Positions 1 through 7,516 of a DNA stretch of 64,000 nt are shown here, one piece after another. The notes beneath the pieces were generated by a model, which saw nothing but the letters and a program-made list of their open reading frames with translations, was not told where the DNA came from and made no database searches. Numbering within the stretch: position 1 is the stretch's first letter; every line of letters begins with the position of its first letter. Position numbers and translations under genes: made by a program. The DNA comes from Pseudomonas alkylphenolica (lineage in GTDB: Bacteria; Pseudomonadota; Gammaproteobacteria; Pseudomonadales; Pseudomonadaceae), in NCBI RefSeq assembly GCF_000746525.1, contig NZ_CP009048.1, positions 3,713,501 to 3,777,500 of the forward strand. The letters are read 5' to 3'.

Positions 1-90
1 AATCGTCTGATGTCCAGGGCAAATCCTTCCCCCTAACCTGTATTGGCATTTTCATGCAGCACTTTTCAACCAATACAAATGGACATCACT

Positions 91-693
91 ATGAAGAAGT
101 TCTCACTGGCCCTTATCACCCTGTCCGTACTTGCAGCTTCAGGGGCTGCCCTGGCTGCAGACCCGACGCCTGTTCCTGTTCAAGGTGGCAGCGGCAAGAT
201 CACCTTCACCGGCGTGATCAACAACGACGCCTGCTCGGTTGACGGCGCCAACGCCGACCGAGTGATTTCCGTCGATATGGGCACTGTGTCGATCAAGGAC
301 ATGGGCACCGCCGAAAGCCCATCCTCGGGCCGTGTAACCGGTAAAGACTTCAACCTCAATGTCAACTGCAACCTGGGCACCAAAGTCTCGATGATCTTTG
401 ACGCTGCCAGCGGCGGTTCGGGCCTGGTCACCGGCAAGAAAGTCCTGGCCCTGACCAAAGGCACCGGCACTGCGGCCAACGTCGGTATCGCCCTGCTCGA
501 CAGCAACGGCGCGCTGATCGACCTGAGCTCGAAAACCACCGCCAAGATCCAGAGCGGCATGCACGGTACCGGCGCTGTCGGTGGTGACGCGATCCTCAAC
601 TTCTCCGCCGCCTACGTCACCACTGGCGCTGCGGGCACCGCCACCGCCGGTCGCGGTGACGCCACCCTGCCGTTCATTCTGCAATACGAATAA
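91..693 (+). CDS. Type 1-like fimbrial major subunit (pilin 1)
   Basis: Secreted pilin of a chaperone-usher fimbria, polymerised on the cell surface by donor-strand exchange. The 201-residue protein begins MKKFSLALITLSVLAAS and has a signal peptide ending about ALAA. The mature part opens with a GKITFTG strand, has the two pilin cysteines (NNDACSV and VNCN) and ends in FILQYE, with the near-terminal Tyr usual for subunits recognised by the chaperone. I chose the ATG at 91 because the signal peptide starts there; an ATG at 79 and a TTG at 43 are in frame, and none has a strong ribosome site. It is the first gene of the cluster, 87 bases before the chaperone gene. A codon-diverged paralogue lies at 4324-4974. 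Family is clear; the surface receptor is unknown. Confidence 0.9.
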   Translation: MKKFSLALITLSVLAASGAALAADPTPVPVQGGSGKITFTGVINNDACSVDGANADRVISVDMGTVSIKDMGTAESPSSGRVTGKDFNLNVNCNLGTKVSMIFDAASGGSGLVTGKKVLALTKGTGTAANVGIALLDSNGALIDLSSKTTAKIQSGMHGTGAVGGDAILNFSAAYVTTGAAGTATAGRGDATLPFILQYE

Positions 694-717
694 CGCGTAG
701 CGCCTGAACTGCTATGT

Positions 718-737
718 GCGAGGCCGCCCGGCCTCGC
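718..737. terminator. Intercistronic hairpin after pilin 1
   Basis: A perfect 8-bp stem (gcgaggcc / ggcctcgc) with a 4-base loop lies between the pilin stop and the chaperone start. No T-run follows, so it is more likely a partial terminator or 3' mRNA stabiliser than a full stop. Such hairpins after a major pilin gene are a known way to make far more pilin than chaperone and usher; that role here is inference. Confidence 0.5.
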
Positions 738-780
738 CATTGACGCTGAATCAAAAGCCCTGAATCAAACGGTACACACC

Positions 781-1524
781 ATGTTGCGTCGTTCTTTTCC
801 CGCATGCCTAGGGTTGCTCGGCATGCTCATGGCCGGCCAGGCCATGGCCAGTATTTCATTGAGTGCCACGCGTATTGTCTTTGATGGCAACCACAAGGAA
901 GCCAACGTCACCGTGCGCAATGGCAACCAGGATGTGCTGATTCAATCCTGGGTCGACAACAACGATACCCAGCGCAGCGTGCCCTTTGCCGTCACCCCGC
1001 CACTGGCACGGGTGTTCGCCCGTGAACAGCAATTACTGCGGGTGCTGTACGAAGGCACGGGCATGCCCGCCGACAAAGAGTCGGTGGTCTGGCTCAACGT
1101 ACAGGAAATCCCTCAGGCTGCGGCGGCGGCCAACACCTTGCAGTTGGCTGTGCGCCAGCGCATCAAGATTTTCTTCCGCCCCGCCGGCTTGCCAGGCAAT
1201 GCCCTGCTGGCGCCGACCGAACTGCAATGGCAACTGCTTCGCCAAAGCGGCAAGCCCCTGTTGCAGGTCAATAATCCGAGCCTGTATCACGTGTCGATGG
1301 CGGATATAAAACTTGAGGCGGGCAAACACAGCGAGCTGGCCGTGGATTCGACCATGGTGGCGCCCGGTGAAGTAAAAACGTTCCCGGTTAAAACGCTAAG
1401 CGCCGACAACAACGTGCGCCTGATGTTCTACAGCATCAATGACTACGGTGCGCAAAGTCAGTACACCGCGACACTGTCCAGCGGCCACGCAAGTACTGCT
1501 GCCGAAGCGCCGACGAAACAATAA
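781..1524 (+). CDS. Fimbrial periplasmic chaperone (PapD/FimC family)
   Basis: Periplasmic chaperone that folds pilins by donor-strand complementation and hands them to the usher. The protein has 247 residues with a signal peptide (about residues 1-23, ending QAMA). The mature N terminus SISLSATRIVF carries the conserved Arg, and RQRIKIFFRPAGLPG carries the conserved Lys that anchors the subunit C terminus. WLNVQEIP is the typical inter-domain strand signature. It lies between pilin 1 and the usher, in the same direction, so it is probably in one operon with them. Base composition matches the host-like high GC of pilin 1 and the usher. The C-terminal tail (STAAEAPTKQ) is a short polar extension. 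Confidence 0.93.
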   Translation: MLRRSFPACLGLLGMLMAGQAMASISLSATRIVFDGNHKEANVTVRNGNQDVLIQSWVDNNDTQRSVPFAVTPPLARVFAREQQLLRVLYEGTGMPADKESVVWLNVQEIPQAAAAANTLQLAVRQRIKIFFRPAGLPGNALLAPTELQWQLLRQSGKPLLQVNNPSLYHVSMADIKLEAGKHSELAVDSTMVAPGEVKTFPVKTLSADNNVRLMFYSINDYGAQSQYTATLSSGHASTAAEAPTKQ

Positions 1525-1610
1525 CGATTGAGGCCGAGGCTTTAATCCTGCGCGTGATTGCGCCCCTCGCCGCGCCCAGTCGTCATTGACGATGATACAG
1601 GTTCCTTTGC

Positions 1611-4175
1611 ATGTCTTTTTCTTCCGGTAACAGGCCAACTCATTGCGCCGGCCAACGCCTGCGCGCCCACTCTGTAACGGCCAGCCTGTTGAAGTTGAGC
1701 GCCCTGTCGCTGGCGGTAGTTGCCGCGCTGCCGGCCCTGGCCGAACAGCACGCCAGCGATGCGCAACAACTGGAAGCCTTCAACACCACCTTTTTGCAAG
1801 GCGCGCCGTCGTCGGTTGACCTGCAACTGTTGCTGTCGGCCAACAGCGTACTGCCGGGCAATTACCGGGTCGACCTGTACAGCAACGAAGTGCTGGTGGG
1901 CCGGCGTGACGTCGACTTCAACCGCAACCCGGCCACCGGCCGTGTCGAGCCCTGCCTGACCCTGGAACTGCTGCAACAGCTGGGCATCGACATGAACAAG
2001 CTGCAGGCCCAAGGCAAGTTCGACCCAAACGCCCCGCAAAGCTGCTACGACCTGCCCGCCATGATCGAACAGGCCAGCCTGCGCTATGACGCCGCCCGCC
2101 TGCAGTTGGCGGCCAGCGTACCGCAAGTGGCGATGCAGCGTGGTATTCGCGGTTACGTCGACCCCGCGTTGTGGGACGACGGCGTGCCTGCGGCGTTTAT
2201 CAACTACCAGTTCAACAGCAGCCGCAGCGCCGGCGAGGCCGACACCCGCATCGCCAACAACCTGGGCCTGCGTAACGGCATCAACCTCGGTGCCTGGCGT
2301 TTTCGCAACGAGTCGAACTTCACCAGCAGCACCGGCCGCCCGAGCACCTTCAAGAGCAACCGCAGCTACCTGCAACATGACGTAACGGCGATCAAGGGCC
2401 AATTCAGCGCCGGTGATATCTTCAGCGACACCGACCTGTTCGACAGCGTACGCTACCGTGGCGTCAAGCTGGCGTCCGACGAAGGCATGCGCGCCGACAG
2501 CGAACGCGGCTACGCGCCGATCATCCGTGGCGTGGCGCAGACCAACGCCACCGTCGAGATCCGCCAGAACAATTACATCCTGTATACCGCCAGCGTGCCA
2601 CCGGGGCCGTTCGAGATCAGCGATATCTACCCGTCCGGCTCCAACGGCGACCTGCAGATCACCATCATCGAAGCCGACGGTCGCCGCCGGGTGACCACCC
2701 AGGCGTTCTCCAGCCTGCCGATAATGGTCCGTGAAGGCCAGGTGAAATACAGCGTCTCGGCCGGCCAATACAACAGCAACACCGACGGCATGGCCACGCC
2801 GAACATTCTCAGCAGCACCCTGGCCTACGGCATCAGCAGCAACCTCACCGGCATCATCGGTGTACAGGCCAGCGACAACTACAAGGCGCTGTCGCTGGGC
2901 GCCGGCAAGAACACTGCGCTGGGCGCCGTGTCATTTGACATCACCCACTCGAGCAGCCGCGCACAGGGGCAAACCACCCAGGGTAATAGTGTGCGCGCCC
3001 TGTACGCCAAGACCTTCACCGGCACCGACACCAACTTCACGCTGGCCGCGTACCGCTACTCCACCGAAGGTTTCCGCACCCTGACCGACCACGTCCAGGA
3101 CTTGAGCAGCGACCTCGAACGGCGCCCGGGCAACTCCAAGACCCGCACCGACCTGACCATCAACCAGAGCATGGGCCGCAACCGCGAACTGGGCAGCCTG
3201 TACGTCAACGCCAGCGACCAGCGCTACTGGAACCGCGGCGGCTCGCAGAGCTTTTCGGCCGGCTACAGCAACAATTGGGGCGAAGCCAGCTACAACATCG
3301 GCGTCACCCGCAGCAAAGACCTGGGCGATGGTTTTGGCGGCTCAAGCAGCGATACCCAGCTCAACCTGTCAGTGTCCTTCCCACTGGGCAGCCGCGCCCG
3401 CGCGCCGCGTGCATTCATCACCACCAGCACGCAAAAAGGCGGCGACAGCACCCAGGTCGGCGTCAACGGCTACCTGTCCGAGACCAGCGACACGTTCTAT
3501 TCGGTACAGGGCGGCAACAGCAGCTCCGGCGGCAACTCCGCGTCGGCCAACCTCAGCACCCGCACCTCGGTGGCCGACATCACCCTGGGCTACAGCCAGG
3601 GCCGCGGCTACGACTCGCAGAACCTCAACGTCGCCGGATCCGTGGTCGCCCACGGAGGCGGCATCAACCTGGGCCAGACTGTCAGCGAAACCTTCGCCCT
3701 GGCCCAGGTGCCGGGGGTCAAAGGCGCCAAGATCAGCAGCTACAGCGGCGTCGAAACCGGGCGCAACGGCTACGCGGTGATCCCCAGCGCACAACCTTAC
3801 CGGGTCAACTGGATCAGCCTGGACACCCGCGAGCTGGGCGGTGACATTGAGATCGACAACGCAACCCAGCAACTGGTGCCTCGCCGTGGCGCCGTGGTGG
3901 TGGCCCGCTACACCGGCAAGAGCGGGCGGCGGGTACAGTTCGAGCTGTTCGACGAACAAGGCGGGATGATCCCGTTCGGCGCTTCACTGGAAGATGCCAG
4001 CGGCAAACAACTGGCGATTTCTGACCCCAACGGCAAGGCGCTGGTTCTATTGGAACAAGACCAGGGCAACCTGACAATCAAGTGGGGCGAACGCCAGTGC
4101 AGCGCGCCATACAACTTGCCTGAACGGGACAAGGCATTGAACTATGAAAGGCAACGCTTGGCGTGTAGCCCCTGA
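1611..4175 (+). CDS. Fimbrial outer-membrane usher (FimD/PapC family)
   Basis: Outer-membrane assembly platform that takes chaperone-pilin complexes and secretes the growing fimbria. It has 854 residues, normal for the family. The long signal peptide ends near residue 44 (ALPALA). Next come the N-terminal chaperone-binding domain (FNTTFLQG, VDLQLL, GNYRVDLYSN, with a Cys pair around PCLTLE and QSCYDLP), a 24-strand barrel with the plug region (GYAPIIRGVAQTNATVEIRQNN, then the typical PPGPFEISDIYP) and C-terminal domains ending with the usual Cys pair (GERQCSAPYNLP and RLACSP). Reading frame is intact. It follows the chaperone by 86 bases and should serve both pilins and the distant adhesin at 7517. 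Confidence 0.95.
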   Translation: MSFSSGNRPTHCAGQRLRAHSVTASLLKLSALSLAVVAALPALAEQHASDAQQLEAFNTTFLQGAPSSVDLQLLLSANSVLPGNYRVDLYSNEVLVGRRDVDFNRNPATGRVEPCLTLELLQQLGIDMNKLQAQGKFDPNAPQSCYDLPAMIEQASLRYDAARLQLAASVPQVAMQRGIRGYVDPALWDDGVPAAFINYQFNSSRSAGEADTRIANNLGLRNGINLGAWRFRNESNFTSSTGRPSTFKSNRSYLQHDVTAIKGQFSAGDIFSDTDLFDSVRYRGVKLASDEGMRADSERGYAPIIRGVAQTNATVEIRQNNYILYTASVPPGPFEISDIYPSGSNGDLQITIIEADGRRRVTTQAFSSLPIMVREGQVKYSVSAGQYNSNTDGMATPNILSSTLAYGISSNLTGIIGVQASDNYKALSLGAGKNTALGAVSFDITHSSSRAQGQTTQGNSVRALYAKTFTGTDTNFTLAAYRYSTEGFRTLTDHVQDLSSDLERRPGNSKTRTDLTINQSMGRNRELGSLYVNASDQRYWNRGGSQSFSAGYSNNWGEASYNIGVTRSKDLGDGFGGSSSDTQLNLSVSFPLGSRARAPRAFITTSTQKGGDSTQVGVNGYLSETSDTFYSVQGGNSSSGGNSASANLSTRTSVADITLGYSQGRGYDSQNLNVAGSVVAHGGGINLGQTVSETFALAQVPGVKGAKISSYSGVETGRNGYAVIPSAQPYRVNWISLDTRELGGDIEIDNATQQLVPRRGAVVVARYTGKSGRRVQFELFDEQGGMIPFGASLEDASGKQLAISDPNGKALVLLEQDQGNLTIKWGERQCSAPYNLPERDKALNYERQRLACSP

Positions 4176-4323
4176 TGTAAATACTCAACTTATTACCGAT
4201 CGGATCCAGAGGATGTCATTAAGAACCGAATGAAAACCACGAGCACTAGGGGGACTTCAACGCCATACAGTGCAATCGAATATGCGTGCAAACCCTTACA
4301 CCAATAAATAATGGGGATAAAAT

Positions 4324-4974
4324 ATGAAATGCTCTCTCAAGTTTTTAACTTTATCAGTCCTTGCTGCTTCTAGCAGTACCTACGCGGATAATCTAACAAC
4401 GCCTTTACAAGGTGGCAATGGCATGATTACCTTCTCTGGAGTGATCAACAATGAGGCATGCTCAGTTGACGAGACCAACATTCATCGCTCAGTTATTCCC
4501 GTAAAAGTTGATCACACCGTTGGGCACATCAATGCTGACGGGATAATTACCGTTGACATGGGTGCTGTTTCCATCAAAGACATGGCTTCTATCGAAAGCG
4601 CTTCATCTGGTAGAGTTACAGGCAAAGATTTTAACCTGAACGTGAATTGTAACAGTGGCACGAAGGTGTCCATGGTCTTTGATGCAACCGGCGGCGGATC
4701 GGGTCTGATTTTTGGAAAGAACGTACTAGCTCTAACTACGGGAACCGGAACTGCTTCCAATGTCGGCATCGCCCTACTTGACAGTAATGGCGCGCTAATT
4801 GATTTGAGTTCGAAATCTCTGGCCAAGATCCAAAGCGACATGTTCAGTGCCGGACCTGACGGGGGCGACGCAATACTAAATTTTTCCGCAGCTTACGTAA
4901 CTACTGGAACTTCGGAGACAGCAATTGCCGGTCGGGGCGACGCAAGCTTGCCGTTCGTCCTTCAATACGAATAA
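4324..4974 (+). CDS. Second fimbrial subunit, codon-diverged paralogue of pilin 1
   Basis: A 216-residue secreted pilin. Signal peptide MKCSLKFLTLSVLAASSSTYA; mature GGNGMITFSGVINNEACSV, VNCN and C-terminal FVLQYE match pilin 1 almost block for block. After the first Cys it carries about 18 extra residues (ETNIHRSVIPVKVDHTV region) that pilin 1 lacks. Its DNA is visibly more AT-rich than pilin 1, so protein identity is kept while codons differ. Even the leader (accaata...atgaaa) resembles that of pilin 1. A good ribosome site (ggggat) precedes the ATG. It may be an alternative or minor subunit, or a variant acquired by transfer; which one cannot be told from sequence. Confidence 0.88.
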   Translation: MKCSLKFLTLSVLAASSSTYADNLTTPLQGGNGMITFSGVINNEACSVDETNIHRSVIPVKVDHTVGHINADGIITVDMGAVSIKDMASIESASSGRVTGKDFNLNVNCNSGTKVSMVFDATGGGSGLIFGKNVLALTTGTGTASNVGIALLDSNGALIDLSSKSLAKIQSDMFSAGPDGGDAILNFSAAYVTTGTSETAIAGRGDASLPFVLQYE

Positions 4975-5031
4975 GCCAAATCGTTTTACCAATCAGGGAC
5001 CGCTGACCGCACTCATTGCGGAGTATGATCT

Positions 5032-5690
5032 ATGTGCGGAAGACTGAGCCAGCACCATGGCATCCACGACTTCGTCGACGCCCTGAGCATGCGCTACCCG
5101 CTTGCTAATAGCGTCGGCGACCAACCGCTTGATAGGTACAACGTCGCCCCGACCACTAGAGTCGCTCTGCTACGGCTTGAGGATGGAATGCTGTATGCGG
5201 ACCTGGTGCGCTGGCCGCACTGGGCCAAGGACCGCACTGCTCCCATCAACGCCAGGGTCGAGAAAGTGGCCCACGATCCTTTCTTCCGCGCGATCTGGCC
5301 GCACCGGGATATCGTGCCGATCGACAACTGGTTCGAATGAGTCGATGAGGGTGGACCGAGAAAGCAGCCCTATCTGATCAGGCGCCGGGATAGTCGCCCT
5401 TCCCTTTGCGCCGGCATTGGCCAGTTCAGCGCCAACGCTGGACAGCCCAGCGAAGAGCCGAACGAGCATGATGGGTTCGTCATCATCACCGCCGACAGCA
5501 CGACCGCCGGCCAGTGGTCTTGGCCCCGGACATGGCACGGGAATGGATGAACCCGGCCACACCGAAAGAACAGGCCGAGCAAATGGTCCTAAACCTGGGC
5601 GAGCCTGCGGAAGTATTCGAATGGTTTCGGGTGGGCACTGCAGTTGGAAATGTGCGCAACCAAGGGATAGAACTTATCAGGCCAGTTTAG
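5032..5690 (+). pseudogene. Broken SRAP-family gene (YedK/HMCES-like)
   Basis: SRAP proteins protect abasic sites in single-stranded DNA by covalent linkage through Cys2. The start MCGRLSQHH shows the catalytic Cys2, and YNVAPTT and NARVEKVAHDPFF (with the family Asn-Ala-Arg) follow. The reading frame stops at TGA 5338-5340, exactly where the family has Trp in W(Y/F)EW; the sense frame then resumes as VDEGGPRKQPYLIRR. Near 5508 the frame shifts, apparently with loss of a few codons around the family's DIHDRRP segment. It continues as HDRRPVVLAPDMAREWM to a stop at 5690. So there are at least two lesions: one nonsense change and one frameshifting deletion. Likely non-functional; the N-terminal 102 residues could still be made. 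Confidence 0.8.
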
Positions 5691-5704
5691 TGGAGTGTCG
5701 CGCC

Positions 5705-5893
5705 ATCACCACCCAAGGCACGCAGCTGGCACTCGGTGACGGCCTGGTAATCGACTCAGCCCAACCGCAGGCGTTCGACTTCCTTTGCTGACTGACCGGA
5801 ATCCTTGGCTGCATGATAGCGGCGCAGCGTATCAATTGCCTGCCGAATCAGTGGCTCGCCTGCCTCGATAACTCCCGCCAGGGTTTTCTTCAC
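5705..5893 (-). pseudogene. Decayed copy of the phage lysis-associated small gene
   Basis: The reverse strand reads VKKTLAGVIEAGEPLIRQAI, nearly the same as the intact 69-residue protein at 8511-8720, from a GTG at 5893. After about 43 codons it ends (LRLGstop), because single-base deletions relative to the intact copy shift the frame around 5757 and 5750. Similarity at DNA level runs on upstream to about 5953, into what would be the last codons of the Rz gene. This marks a second, degraded phage lysis cassette. The 170 bases between it and 6064 hold nothing else I can recognise. Confidence 0.7.
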
Positions 5894-6063
5894 CCTGCTG
5901 CTCCGGCTATTTGTTCAGAGCAGTATAGGCCAACGGCTATTCGGGCCTAGCCGCAGATCAGCCAAATCTGTGACGAACACCAATATCACCTCCGGCCACA
6001 AGCGGACTTTTGCTTAGAACCATGTACAGCGCTCTTCAGATACCCTGCTCCCACATTCATCCC

Positions 6064-6450
6064 ATGCGAGAACAAAACGTGCGCACGATTGGCCAACGAC
6101 GCCTGAAAGTATGACAAGCCCTTTCGGAGTTATTCCTGGACACCGAAATCGACAACAGCCACTTTGCTCACGTGGCGCGGGCCATCATCGAGAGCGGATA
6201 TTCACCTGAGGAGATTCAAACCATCCTATGGGGCGAGGTCTTCCGAGTTCTTGAGGCAAACCTGCGGAGCGTTGCGGGAGAATGGGTAGGTTGGACGGAC
6301 GAATGGCTACTGGCGCATCTCAATGAATATGAAGGGCCTACACGTCCAAGGGTATCTGGAGGTGTCGCGGAAGAAGTCAGCCGGTGCAGGGCTCTGGTAG
6401 CGGCACGGCTTCCATCCAACTTTCATCGTCAGCCCTCCGAAATACGCTAG
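6064..6450 (+). pseudogene. DUF7079-like gene interrupted by TGA at a Trp codon
   Basis: Starting at ATG 6064 the frame reads MREQNVRTIGQRRLKV, then TGA (6112-6114), then QALSELFLDTEIDNSHFAHV and on to PEEIQTILWGEVF, LRSVAGEWVGWTDEWLL. I recall this layout from small uncharacterised proteins of the DUF7079 type, in which the motif reads VW(E/Q)ALSELFLDTE, so the TGA replaces a TGG Trp codon. A GTG at 6172 could restart translation of 92 residues. Function of the family is unknown. The relic ends exactly where the paired att-linked repeats begin (6451). The family name is from memory and only moderately sure. Confidence 0.6.
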
Positions 6451-6483
6451 GTTGCGGAACACCGGCCCAAAGTTGCGGAACAC
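6451..6483. repeat. Paired 12-bp direct repeat GTTGCGGAACAC (left att region)
   Basis: GTTGCGGAACAC occurs at 6451-6462 and 6472-6483, a 21-bp period (two helical turns). The same pair with the same period lies at 11637-11669 next to tRNA-Ser. Both pairs sit 60-75 bases from a tRNA 3' end, which fits integrase arm-type binding sites of two related elements. Function is inferred from position. Confidence 0.6.
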
Positions 6484-6504
6484 CTAGGCTTTTCTGCGCA
6501 CAAA

Positions 6505-6538
6505 GAAAACCCCGCAGACGTTAATCTGCGGGGCTTTC
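6505..6538. terminator. Bidirectional rho-independent terminator beside the tRNA fragment
   Basis: gaaaaccccgcaga / tctgcggggctttc forms a strong GC stem with an A-rich and a T-rich side. It would end transcription of a tRNA read on the minus strand. Confidence 0.75.
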
Positions 6539-6543
6539 AATAA

Positions 6544-6591
6544 TGGAGGCCGAGGTCGGAATCGAACCGGCGTAGACGGATTAGCAATCCG
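6544..6591 (-). pseudogene. tRNA 3' fragment (tRNA-Cys-like), probable attachment site
   Basis: On the minus strand the segment reads as anticodon arm (cggattgctaatccg), variable region, T arm (GGTTCGATTCC within ccggttcgattccgacc), acceptor strand ctcggcctc and CCA. From memory of Pseudomonas tRNA-Cys the anticodon loop should read TTGCAAA; here it is TTGCTAA, so the anticodon would be GCT. The 5' half (acceptor strand, D arm) is missing: the bases to the right (gatagaaagaagcccg) do not pair. A tRNA 3' end that ends abruptly like this is the usual product of island integration. Most of 6592-6740 holds nothing I recognise. Confidence 0.65.
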
Positions 6592-6740
6592 ATAGAAAGA
6601 AGCCCGCCCGCTGCGGCTTTCAGCCGCCTTTCAGCTCCAGAGCTTCCGAGTTTCAACACCCCTGGAAGCCGCATTCTACAAGGGTGCCCCACTTGAGTTT
6701 GGGAACCGATTTTCACCCCTGTTCCGGCGTCCTGCCGACC

Positions 6741-7037
6741 TCACGACTCCACCCTGCACCACCACGACTGCGCATAGTAGGCACCGTCCACTTCCTCGAT
6801 CCCCGCCAGGTTCATTCCGACCTGGGCCATGCCGGTGATCTTCACGTCGAGCAACCGCGGGAAAACGTCAGGGCCTGGCCCTGATCCGAAGATCCAGGCG
6901 CTGATTGTCGAGCGCCCAAGGCCCGCGTCATGGCATTCGCTGATTTGGATGTCGCCAGCCAGCGGCTGCATTCTCCGCAGCTGATCTGTTGGTATGGCAA
7001 CGCCCAGCTTCCGCCGGCGCAAGATGAGGAAACGCAT
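6741..7037 (-). CDS. Uncharacterised 98-residue protein with a LexA-like box in front
   Basis: The protein starts MRFLILRRRKLGVAIPTDQL from the ATG at 7037, and continues ECHDAGLGRSTISAWIFGSG, then DVKITGMAQVGMNL and a Trp-rich tail QSWWCRVES. It has no signal peptide or membrane segment. I do not recognise a family with certainty, but the sequence reads like a real folded protein rather than a shadow frame: no other frame here is better, and conserved-looking GLGRS, PDVFPRLLD and WW motifs occur. A palindrome resembling an SOS box lies 12 bases upstream of its start, suggesting DNA-damage control. It stands alone between the tRNA fragment and the adhesin. A longer in-frame start at 7094 would run through the box and is less likely. 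Confidence 0.6.
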   Translation of the reverse strand: MRFLILRRRKLGVAIPTDQLRRMQPLAGDIQISECHDAGLGRSTISAWIFGSGPGPDVFPRLLDVKITGMAQVGMNLAGIEEVDGAYYAQSWWCRVES

Positions 7038-7048
7038 GCCAGCCACTA

Positions 7049-7064
7049 CTGTATAAAAATACCG
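7049..7064 (-). promoter_or_regulatory. LexA-like (SOS) box
   Basis: CTGTATAAAAATACCG, preceded by TA, matches 13 of 16 bases of the LexA palindrome CTGTATATATATACAG; one mismatch falls in the terminal CAG half. It lies just upstream of the 98-residue gene's ATG. Binding is a prediction only. Confidence 0.45.
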
Positions 7065-7516
7065 CATGGCATGGATTTGCCCGGAGCCTGGCAATTGCCG
7101 ATCGGCGGCAGAATCGAGGCCTGTCTGACGCCAACATAAAGATCCCCACCTTGAGAACTAGTAGCTGGGTGATTGCTCGCCAACCTGGGGAGGAATGCGG
7201 TCCAAGACCTAGAGCCTGTGGCGACAATAAGAATCGTCTGATTCCGAATGGATGGAGAAGAAGGTAACTTCAAATATTCCCTTCAGCCAGCATGAATCAG
7301 CAATGAACCATGAAGATCAAAAAATGGAATTAACGCGAAGCAAGCAAGCAGTTACAAGCTAACTTTCCTTACAAGTGTTTTTACTGCACTTTCTGGGTGC
7401 TCGCCCCCTGCACAGAATCTAGAACCCGAAATCACCAGTTTTACTCACCACTACAACAAACTGAAGTCTGAAAACTCAGATTATAACTGGGAATTTATTG
7501 AGAGGTCATCCAAATA
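7065..7516. other. Intergenic, AT-rich, no gene seen
   Basis: No reading frame here looks like protein. The right part (about 7260-7510) is AT-rich like the adhesin gene that follows and probably holds its promoter. A usable ribosome site (gagaggtc) lies just before the adhesin ATG. Confidence 0.5.

Noticed and set aside
5338..6114. TGA codons as selenocysteine or recoded Trp
   Set aside because: No adjacent SECIS-like hairpin is evident, the families use Trp there, and the SRAP gene also carries a frameshift, so decay is simpler.
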